A stretch of DNA of 17,070 bases from Bacteroidota bacterium. Its GTDB lineage: Bacteria; Bacteroidota; Bacteroidia; Chitinophagales; Chitinophagaceae. Positions 1-6,067 of the stretch are shown piece by piece. The DNA lies in the NCBI GenBank assembly GCA_023386045.1, contig JAEWKK010000033.1, positions 1 through 17,070 on the forward strand, in the 5' to 3' direction. Under the pieces are notes generated by a model. That model saw only the letters and a program-made list of their open reading frames with translations. It searched no databases and was not told where the DNA came from. Within the stretch, counting starts at the first letter, position 1, and each line of letters begins with the position of its first letter. Made by a program: the position numbers and the translations under genes.

Positions 1-116
1 TTTGCAACTTTACTACCACTATTGAACAGAATCAGAAAAATTATCCATTGCCAAAGAGTACAAAAACTAAATCAACAGGAGTTAAAAAAACGGTCAACGT
101 ATTTTAGGCACTTACA
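1..116 (+). repeat. Left copy of a perfect 116-bp inverted repeat, probable mobile-element end
   Basis: Positions 1-116 are identical, base for base and without gaps, to the reverse complement of 16945-17060. The inner boundary is sharp: the match ends after CTTACA on this side, and the flanking bases then differ. An end of the form TGTAAGTGCC...(read outward) with a short ORF stopping 9 bp before it is typical of an insertion-sequence terminus. I cannot name the family from this fragment. The repeat may continue left of the window. Identity of the two copies is directly seen; the mobile-element interpretation is inference. Confidence 0.85.
3..107 (+). CDS. C-terminal fragment of an unidentified ORF in the repeat (possible transposase end)
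   Basis: An open frame enters from the left edge and ends at TAG 105-107, giving 34 residues that start CNFTTTIEQNQKNYPLP and end KKTVNVF. The tail is rich in Lys, Thr and Asn and reads like a genuine protein C-terminus rather than random translation. The same reading frame lies in the right-hand repeat copy. Its position, with the stop 9 bp inside a repeat boundary, suits a transposase gene, but there is no catalytic motif in the visible part, so the family and function are unknown. One other frame is also open across the repeat, so coding status is uncertain. Confidence 0.4.
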   Translation, partial: CNFTTTIEQNQKNYPLPKSTKTKSTGVKKTVNVF

Positions 117-119
117 ACT

Positions 120-154
120 TACAAACCTTAAACTTTAAACCTTAAACCTTAAAC
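120..154 (-). repeat. Heptanucleotide array GTTTAAG downstream of the GH30 gene
   Basis: Five consecutive 7-bp units, on the plus strand TACAAAC, CTTAAAC, TTTAAAC, CTTAAAC, CTTAAAC. On the strand of the GH30 gene, which ends at 172, they read GTTTAAG and variants. It sits directly between the gene end and the inverted repeat at 1-116. The GTTTNNN form resembles the GTTTNNC heptads at 3943-3960 and 16039-16059. Confidence 0.8.
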
Positions 155-171
155 AAACCAACTTCAAAACT

Positions 172-1632
172 CTATCTAATCACATAGCTAGTTATCGAAC
201 GCGCTTCCGCTACCACATCCGCAGCTTTGTTCTGCATCCATAATTTATAATTCATTTTTTCATCACTGCCATTCATCACCACCACTACTACAGATCCGTC
301 AGGATTCAGGAAGGCCGTCGTCAACAACTTGTCCCTGTTCGAAGAAGCGGCAATTCTTTTTGCCCCTTCCTTAATGAACCTGGAAAAATGACCGATGTAA
401 TAATAGATGTTGGTGTAATGCAGCTCACCCGTCCTGGTATCAGCAATCACAGGTGCAAAACAAAAATTATCCGCATGGTTGGGTCCTCCTCTTTCATCCA
501 GCAATACATTCCAGTCTGTCCATCCCACCGCCCCACTATTGAAATCATTGATCATCGACCTGCCATACTTTTCGCCCAGCCACCACTCATTCAGCTTTTC
601 AAAATCAAACTTCTCTATGCAGCCTTCCGTGAAGATCAGGTTGGCAGAAGGATAGGCATCCTTTACCTTCTTTACATTCTCATGCTGCATCTCGCTGCCT
701 GTCCATGTTTCATACCAGTGAAAACCTATGCCCCATACATATTTTGCGGCTTCTCCATCATCCAGGATGGTACTGGCCCTGTGATAAACCAGATCCCTGT
801 TATGATCCCAGGCGATCAGTTTTTTATTTTCCATCTTCGCCCTGTACAGAGTAGGTCCGAGATACTTGCTGATGAAATCCCTTTCTTCTTCAGCAGTAAA
901 TAAACAGGACTCCCACTTCTGCCTGGCCATGGGTTCATTTTGAACAGATAAACCCCACAAAGGAATACCCTCGGCTTCATACTCCCTGATGAATCTAATA
1001 TAATAATCAGCCCAGGTCTGCCTGAACTCATGCAGCAATTTTCCTCCCTGCATCATGCTGTGGTTGTCCTTCATCCATGCCGGCGGGCTCCAGGGACTTG
1101 CATAGAGTTTCAACCTTCCTCCAGATGCAGTCATGGCTTTTTTAATCAATGGAATCTTATACTTCCTGTCGGGCTCAATCGAAAAACTTTTCAAGCTGGC
1201 ATCACCGTCTTTTACATAGGTATAACTTGATGAAGAAAAATCACAGCTGTTGATATTTGTTCTTGCAAGGGAATAGCCCAATCCTTTCTCAGCATCATAA
1301 CAGGCCCTGAGAAACTCCTCCTGCTTTTCCGCGGGCAGCTTCGCAAAAGTCTCCGCCGATGCATCTGTGAGCGCCCCTCCTATTCCAACAAAGGACTGGT
1401 AATTTGTTTTGGGATCTACAAATACACAGACCTCCGTTTCCATGGGCTGGTCAAAAGCGTGAAATTCAACTGTCCCCGACAGTGAGAGACGTTGCTTTGT
1501 ATGCATGGCCGTTGTGTACACCGATGCTTTTTTTTGTTCAATGGAAAAAATAGCAGGCTCCGGGCTCATAGCTGGAGATACGGCGCCACAGCCGGCCAGC
1601 AACACACACACACTGAATGGGATCGTTTTCAT
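172..1632 (-). CDS. GH30 family glycosidase lipoprotein (probable beta-1,6-glucanase)
   Basis: A 486-residue protein with a lipoprotein signal ending in LAGC (Cys15) and the full GH30 TIM barrel plus C-terminal beta-domain. Visible landmarks are the start of the barrel near FVGIGGALTDASAE (81-94), YASPWSPPAWMK (177-188), acid/base Glu233 in SVQNEP, HWY (305-307), nucleophile Glu336 in FTEG, and the TDWN-LLDERGGPNH stretch (372-386). The family holds glucosylceramidase-type enzymes and endo-beta-1,6-glucanases; next to GH16 and GH3 the latter is the best guess. It would cut beta-1,6 branches of laminarin-like glucans. Residues after the lipobox (GAVSP) lack the acidic/Lys-rich stretch seen in the other lipoproteins here, so it may face the periplasm. 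It is the last gene of the operon, 7 bp after the GH3 stop, with ATG start at 1632. Subfamily and exact linkage are inference. Confidence 0.88.
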   Translation of the reverse strand: MKTIPFSVCVLLAGCGAVSPAMSPEPAIFSIEQKKASVYTTAMHTKQRLSLSGTVEFHAFDQPMETEVCVFVDPKTNYQSFVGIGGALTDASAETFAKLPAEKQEEFLRACYDAEKGLGYSLARTNINSCDFSSSSYTYVKDGDASLKSFSIEPDRKYKIPLIKKAMTASGGRLKLYASPWSPPAWMKDNHSMMQGGKLLHEFRQTWADYYIRFIREYEAEGIPLWGLSVQNEPMARQKWESCLFTAEEERDFISKYLGPTLYRAKMENKKLIAWDHNRDLVYHRASTILDDGEAAKYVWGIGFHWYETWTGSEMQHENVKKVKDAYPSANLIFTEGCIEKFDFEKLNEWWLGEKYGRSMINDFNSGAVGWTDWNVLLDERGGPNHADNFCFAPVIADTRTGELHYTNIYYYIGHFSRFIKEGAKRIAASSNRDKLLTTAFLNPDGSVVVVVMNGSDEKMNYKLWMQNKAADVVAEARSITSYVIR

Positions 1633-1639
1633 AGCGCAA

Positions 1640-3871
1640 TTATTTCAATTCAAATTTTTCCCTGAGCCTGATGTCAGATGATGAAGATCCTATCATGAGC
1701 TCAAATCCTCCGGGTTCTGCTGTCCACTTCAAATCCTGGTTGTAAAAACCCAGCTTCTTCCTGTCAATAATAAAGCGGACTGTTTTTGTTTCTCCTGGTT
1801 CAAGCATCAGTTTTTTAAAATCCTTTAATTCTTTCACAGGTCTTACCACAGATGCAAATTCATCCCTGATGTAGAGTTGCACCACTTCCTCGCCTTTGTA
1901 TTTTCCTGTATTGGTGATGGTGAAGGAAACTTCTAACGACTCATTCTGAGTAATTGATTTTTTATTCAGCTTCAGGTTCTCATATCGGAATTGCGTATAG
2001 CTCAAACCATGTCCAAATGCATACCGTGGGCTTTTCACCAGGTCTATATAACCCGAAGTATAGATCTGCATGGAGTCATTCTCGGGCGCCGGCCTTCCGG
2101 TGTTCAGGTAATTGTAATAAATAGGTACCTGTCCTACAGACCGTGGAAAACTCATCGGAAGTTTCCCTGAAGGATTAAATTTCCCTGTCAGCACATTGGC
2201 AATAGCATTACCTGCTTCAGAACCCAGCCACCAGGTATAAAGGATCGCGGGTGCGTGATCTGCTGTCCAGTTAAATACCAGCGGTCTGCCTGCATTGATA
2301 ATGACAACAACAGGCTTTCCTGTTGTTAGTAATGCCTGAATCAATTCTTCCTGTACCCCAGGTAGGGTGATGTCAGCGCGGCTCTTGGCTTCTCCACTCA
2401 TGTCCCTTTTTTCTCCCACGCTTACGATCACAATATCCGACTGACTTGCTATTGCTAAGGCTTCCTGAAATCCTTCTCTTGATGTATCTGCAATTTCACA
2501 ACCTTTTGCATACAATAACTTTGACTGTCCACCCACTGCCTTTCCCAATCCTTCATACAGACTTATTACATCTTCATTATCGGGCCACTCCACATTCCAG
2601 AAACCCAGCATGTCGATCTTTGATTTTGCGAGAGGACCAATAACCGCAATTGTTTTTTGTGAAGTTGTTAAAGGAAGGATTCCATTTTCATTTTTCAGTA
2701 ATACAATGCTTCTTTCTGCCATCTCCCGGGCAGCAGTTCTGTGAGATGGATCATTCAGCGCAGCTTTCTCTCTTTCTTCATTGCAGAACCTGTAAGGATC
2801 ATCAAACAATCCCAGCTCGAATTTTTTTCGCAACACCCTTCTCACTGCATCATCAATGAGTGCAACAGGCACCTTCCCTGATTTAACCAGACTGGATAAA
2901 TGTTGAATATAACTCCTGCTTTCCATGTCCATATCACTGCCGGCTGTGATGGCTTTGTAGGCAGCATCCGCACCATCTTTTGCATATCCATGATTCACCA
3001 TTTCGCCAATAGATCCCCAGTCGCTGACCACAAAACCTTTGAATTTCCATTGCTGTTTTAAAATTTCCCTTTGGAGGTAACGACTACCAGTAGCCGGAAT
3101 TCCATTCAAGTCATTAAATGAATTCATGAAGGTAGCAGCACCTGCATCCAGAGCTGCTTTGAATGGTGGCAGATACACTTCAAACAAAGTACGTTCGCTC
3201 ATGTCCACCGAATTATAATCACGGCCACCAATGGCAGCTCCATAAGCAGCAAAATGTTTGGCACAGGCCATCACCGCATCTGTATTTCCTAAACCTTTCC
3301 CCTGGAAACCCCTGACCCTTGCTGCTGCAATGAGTGAAGCCAGGTAGGTATCTTCTCCTGCTCCTTCCATCACACGGCCCCAGCGCGGATCACGTCCTAT
3401 ATCTACCATCGGGGCAAAGGTCCAGTGTATCCCTGCTGCAGCGGCTTCAATAGCTGCTATCCTTGCAGATCTTTCAATTTGTTCGAGGTCCCAGGATGCT
3501 GCTTCAGCAAGTGGAATAGGGAAAGTGGTTTTATAACCATGGATCACGTCCAGGCCAAAGATCAATGGAATACGCAACCTCGACTGCATGGCCACATCCT
3601 GCATGGCCCTGGTTTTGGAAGCACCTTTTACATTGAGCAGGGAACCGATCTTTCCTTCGCGTAATTGCTGCAGCTTATTGGTTTCAGGTGAAACAGGACC
3701 CGTAGCCCATGAACTCGTGTACTGGTTCAGCTGCCCGATCTTTTCCTCGAGCGTCATCAGCTTCAACACTGAGTCCACTCTCTTCTCAATCCGTCCCTGT
3801 GCCCTCACCTCATGCACCATCAACATCGCTGCAATGACAAGACTGAATTGTAGTTTTATTAAAATTCTCAT
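1640..3871 (-). CDS. GH3 beta-glucosidase, BglX-like, secreted
   Basis: A 743-residue exo-acting beta-glucosidase, expected to release glucose from the non-reducing end of imported beta-gluco-oligosaccharides in the periplasm. It has a signal peptide (1-25, ending VRAQ), a GH3 N-terminal barrel with GRDPRWGR (159-166), KHFAAYG (205-211) and nucleophile Asp284 in GFVVSDWGS, then the alpha/beta sandwich domain (about 385-580) with the likely acid/base Glu494 in MSGEA, and a C-terminal fibronectin-III-like domain (about 640-743). Length is normal for the family. I chose ATG at 3871 because it starts directly with the signal peptide and is preceded by an AAAGAAAG stretch. An upstream in-frame ATG at 3916 would add 15 residues encoded in repeat sequence. 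The gene is separated from GH16 by a 226-bp repeat-filled spacer, unlike the other tight junctions of the operon, and is followed after 7 bp by the GH30 gene. Confidence 0.93.
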   Translation of the reverse strand: MRILIKLQFSLVIAAMLMVHEVRAQGRIEKRVDSVLKLMTLEEKIGQLNQYTSSWATGPVSPETNKLQQLREGKIGSLLNVKGASKTRAMQDVAMQSRLRIPLIFGLDVIHGYKTTFPIPLAEAASWDLEQIERSARIAAIEAAAAGIHWTFAPMVDIGRDPRWGRVMEGAGEDTYLASLIAAARVRGFQGKGLGNTDAVMACAKHFAAYGAAIGGRDYNSVDMSERTLFEVYLPPFKAALDAGAATFMNSFNDLNGIPATGSRYLQREILKQQWKFKGFVVSDWGSIGEMVNHGYAKDGADAAYKAITAGSDMDMESRSYIQHLSSLVKSGKVPVALIDDAVRRVLRKKFELGLFDDPYRFCNEEREKAALNDPSHRTAAREMAERSIVLLKNENGILPLTTSQKTIAVIGPLAKSKIDMLGFWNVEWPDNEDVISLYEGLGKAVGGQSKLLYAKGCEIADTSREGFQEALAIASQSDIVIVSVGEKRDMSGEAKSRADITLPGVQEELIQALLTTGKPVVVIINAGRPLVFNWTADHAPAILYTWWLGSEAGNAIANVLTGKFNPSGKLPMSFPRSVGQVPIYYNYLNTGRPAPENDSMQIYTSGYIDLVKSPRYAFGHGLSYTQFRYENLKLNKKSITQNESLEVSFTITNTGKYKGEEVVQLYIRDEFASVVRPVKELKDFKKLMLEPGETKTVRFIIDRKKLGFYNQDLKWTAEPGGFELMIGSSSSDIRLREKFELK

Positions 3872-3900
3872 CTTTCTTTTTTGAATTTGTCTATGGGAGC

Positions 3901-3930
3901 ATGGTCGATAGTCCATAGACGATGGACCAT
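3901..3930 (-). repeat. Heptad array, ATNGWCC type, in the leader of the GH3 gene
   Basis: AT dinucleotides recur at 3901, 3908, 3915, 3922 and 3929, exactly 7 bp apart. The units, read on the plus strand, are ATGGTCG, ATAGTCC, ATAGACG, ATGGACC, ATGGACT. Overlapping short palindromes (CATGGTC at 3900-3906 with GACCATG at 3925-3931; GTCCAT at 3911-3916 with ATGGAC at 3922-3927) could fold in RNA. Confidence 0.75.
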
Positions 3931-3942
3931 GGACTAATCGTC

Positions 3943-3960
3943 AAACGTGAAACGGCAAAC
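3943..3960 (-). repeat. Heptad array, GTTTNNC type
   Basis: AAAC occurs at 3943, 3950 and 3957 at exact 7-bp spacing; on the minus strand the units read GTTTGCC, GTTTCAC, GTTTGAC. Nearly the same units (GTTTTTC, GTTTGCC, GTTTCCC) occur on the plus strand at 16039-16059, again just after an ATRGYNN array. Confidence 0.75.
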
Positions 3961-3962
3961 GT

Positions 3963-3984
3963 GATAGTAATTTCAACTACTATC
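3963..3984 (-). other. Short perfect hairpin between two heptad arrays
   Basis: GATAGTA (3963-3969) and TACTATC (3978-3984) form a perfect 7-bp stem with an 8-base loop. It lies between the ATRGYNN array and the GTTTNNC array downstream of the GH16 stop. There is no following T-run on the minus strand, so it is not a convincing intrinsic terminator; it could be a processing or pausing structure. Confidence 0.45.
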
Positions 3985-3985
3985 A

Positions 3986-4092
3986 GCCATAAGCCATACG
4001 CTACATGCTATACGCCATGAACTATGAACCATGAACTATGAACCATATGCTATCTACCATATGCTATATGCTATACGCTATGAACTATGAAC
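3986..4092 (-). repeat. Heptad array, ATRGYNN type, directly downstream of GH16
   Basis: About 15 contiguous 7-bp units. On the plus strand the dinucleotide AT recurs at 3989, 3996, 4010, 4017, 4024, 4031, 4038 and so on to 4087; only the unit at 4003 departs (AC). The consensus on the strand of the upstream GH16 gene is ATRGYNN. Third, fifth and last two positions vary while the period never slips. The array starts 5 bases past the GH16 stop and fills most of the 226-bp GH16-GH3 spacer. Confidence 0.9.
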
Positions 4093-4097
4093 TTCCC

Positions 4098-5123
4098 CTA
4101 ATTCCAAACCCTCACATAATCCACTTCCATGCTCGCATTGCTGAAAGCTGGATCTACTGGACCGCCGAAACTGCCGCCCATAGCCACATTCAGGATAAGA
4201 AAGAAATTCTGGTTGAAAGGCAGGTTGCTGTTATTGGGGAAAGAATAAAATACATTCCCATTCACTGAAAATTTGATCACCGATGCATTCCACTCCATAG
4301 AATAAATATTGAAATCAGTGGTTGCATTTGAAATCACAGTGGTACCTCCATCACCATTGGCACCAGAATGACCAGGATGGTGCAATGTTCCATACACACG
4401 GTTCTGGTCACTGCCCTTATGTTCCATGATGTCGATCTCGCCGCAGGCAGGCCATCCCACTGCATCAATATTATTTCCCAGCATCCATATCGCAGGCCAG
4501 GTGCCCGTACCCGCAGGAAGCTTGGCCCTAACTTCTACCTTGCCATACTTGGTGGAAAATTTATTTTTCGTCAGCAGCCTTGCGGAAGTATAAGCACTAC
4601 CGCTAAAGCTTTCTTTTTTAGCAGTGATCTTGAGTGTTCCATTTGATACGATGGAGTTATCAGAGCTGTTGGTATAATACTGCAGTTCATTATTGCCCCA
4701 GCCTCCATTGCCGGTGCCAATATCATAACCCCATTTTGAAGGGTCAGGTGCTCCTGCGGTGTTGAATTCATCTGAAAACACCAGTGTGAGGCTGACTGAT
4801 ACTGCTACATCAATGGATTTGGAAATGGTTTGACCACTGGAGCTTTTTGCAGTCACCTTCACCATATAATTCCCGGATGAAGGATAAGCATAAGTTAAAG
4901 CGCCGGATGCTACTGTCTGGTAAATACCATTCCCAAAATCATAATCATAGGAAACAGCATTGGTGGCTGTTGATGTAAAATTTACTTTACCACTGTTGTC
5001 TGTACTCACTGCGGCATTTACTACAAGGTTGGACGGAACAATATCATTGGGTGCGTCATTTCCTTTGCTACATCCAAAGAATGACAGGATAGATAAAAAC
5101 AGGATGAGGGGCATACACTTCAT
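4098..5123 (-). CDS. PKD-GH16 endo-beta-1,3-glucanase (laminarinase) lipoprotein
   Basis: A 341-residue lipoprotein (lipobox FFGC, Cys18) with a PKD-like domain (about 31-110, with DFGNG at 62-66) and a complete GH16 beta-jelly-roll (about 113-341). The catalytic motif is GEIDIMEH: nucleophile Glu229, Asp231 and acid/base Glu234; the spacing with the extra Met is that of laminarinase/lichenase-type GH16 enzymes. GWGNNELQYY (141-150) and GTWPAIWML (207-215) are also typical. It should make internal cuts in beta-1,3-glucan at the cell surface, giving oligosaccharides for SusCD. The PKD domain resembles that of the preceding lipoprotein gene in the YGSGxLTYxY-like region, hinting at a shared origin. 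It follows that gene by 33 bp. The ATG at 5123 begins the signal peptide directly. Confidence 0.94.
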   Translation of the reverse strand: MKCMPLILFLSILSFFGCSKGNDAPNDIVPSNLVVNAAVSTDNSGKVNFTSTATNAVSYDYDFGNGIYQTVASGALTYAYPSSGNYMVKVTAKSSSGQTISKSIDVAVSVSLTLVFSDEFNTAGAPDPSKWGYDIGTGNGGWGNNELQYYTNSSDNSIVSNGTLKITAKKESFSGSAYTSARLLTKNKFSTKYGKVEVRAKLPAGTGTWPAIWMLGNNIDAVGWPACGEIDIMEHKGSDQNRVYGTLHHPGHSGANGDGGTTVISNATTDFNIYSMEWNASVIKFSVNGNVFYSFPNNSNLPFNQNFFLILNVAMGGSFGGPVDPAFSNASMEVDYVRVWN

Positions 5124-5156
5124 AATTTATTTTTTTCCTACTCGTTCTAATTTCTA

Positions 5157-6050
5157 TTACTCTACGATTAGCTTCTGGTACCAGGCATTACCATCAGCTC
5201 CTATATTCCTTAATTGCAGGGTGGTATCGGTATATTTCAGAATTTCATAAGTAGTACCGCCAGTACCGAAGATCATGATACCATTACCAGGAACATTGAA
5301 CTGAATGCCTGATGAAACAGCAGGCGTACTTCCGGATGTAGCATTCATGAAGGCCAGCTGCTTGCTTCCTCCGGTACTGATGGCATAACAGCCATCGCCA
5401 CCGCTAAATCCATAAAAACCTGTGGCTGCTCCAATGGAAAATGAAGTACCCTTATTATCAATACTCATGGATATCCTGTTATTGGCACCAAGCGTGAAGG
5501 TGATCTCGTCATCATAAGCACAGGCTTCCCTTGTATTAGGGGCTGCTTCATACCATATAGGGGTGAACTGGTCATTAGGACCCACACCAAAATGTCCTAC
5601 CGAACCCTTATCGCTTACCCATTTACGTGAAGAACCATTGGTTAGCGCGGCAATGATGGCAGCTGGTATCTCAAACTGCACATATACTTTCACTGTTTTA
5701 CTGATAGTAGAAATAGCTCCACCTGTACCGATGGCATTCACCGTAATGGTGTACTCCGACGTTCCGGGATTGGTGTATTTATAAGTGAGATAACCCGAAG
5801 GCACTACTCGTTTGGTACCGTCACCAAAATCTATATTATAGGTCAGTGCATTTTGAGCGCTTGCCGAGATCACCACGCTGCCACTGCCATCTCCATTTGG
5901 ATTAGTGGCATCTACTCCTACAACCGTTGCGGTGAGCGCCAGGTCTGAAGGCGCTTTGAGCTCACCAAATGAATATTTTTCTTTTTTACAGCTGCCGGCA
6001 AAAAGCAGGAGCCCTATAAAAGAAAGGACAGGAATGATATTTTTGATCAT
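5157..6050 (-). CDS. PKD-domain surface lipoprotein, likely glycan-binding
   Basis: A 297-residue lipoprotein (lipobox AGSC, Cys21, then KKEK). Residues about 34-124 form a PKD domain with DFGDG (74-78). Residues about 128-297 form a second all-beta-looking domain with an SRKWVSDKGSVGHFGVGP stretch (141-158), two Trp and several Tyr that could line a sugar site. There is no catalytic motif. Genes of this build commonly lie between susD and the glycosidase genes in Bacteroidota beta-glucan loci and are treated as surface glycan-binding proteins, replacing SusE/SusF. It starts 17 bp after the upstream lipoprotein gene's stop. The PKD and lipoprotein calls are direct; the glycan-binding role is inferred from context. 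Confidence 0.8.
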   Translation of the reverse strand: MIKNIIPVLSFIGLLLFAGSCKKEKYSFGELKAPSDLALTATVVGVDATNPNGDGSGSVVISASAQNALTYNIDFGDGTKRVVPSGYLTYKYTNPGTSEYTITVNAIGTGGAISTISKTVKVYVQFEIPAAIIAALTNGSSRKWVSDKGSVGHFGVGPNDQFTPIWYEAAPNTREACAYDDEITFTLGANNRISMSIDNKGTSFSIGAATGFYGFSGGDGCYAISTGGSKQLAFMNATSGSTPAVSSGIQFNVPGNGIMIFGTGGTTYEILKYTDTTLQLRNIGADGNAWYQKLIVE

Positions 6051-6067
6051 AAACTGGTTTTTAAAAT

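Noticed and set aside
388..903. 171-residue plus-strand ORF antisense to GH30
   Set aside because: Lies wholly inside a clear GH30 gene, has no recognisable motif and no separate start context.
3872..3916. N-terminal extension of the GH3 protein from ATG 3916
   Set aside because: It would put 15 charged residues before the signal peptide and is encoded in the heptad repeats; ATG 3871 fits better.
3963..3984. Intrinsic terminator after GH16
   Set aside because: Short AT-rich stem and no T-run on the minus strand; kept only as a hairpin.
3901..4092. CRISPR array
   Set aside because: Units of 7 bp without 25-35-bp repeats or spacers and no cas genes; not CRISPR.
4038..4268. 76-residue plus-strand ORF
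   Set aside because: Starts in the heptad array and runs antisense to GH16; a shadow frame.
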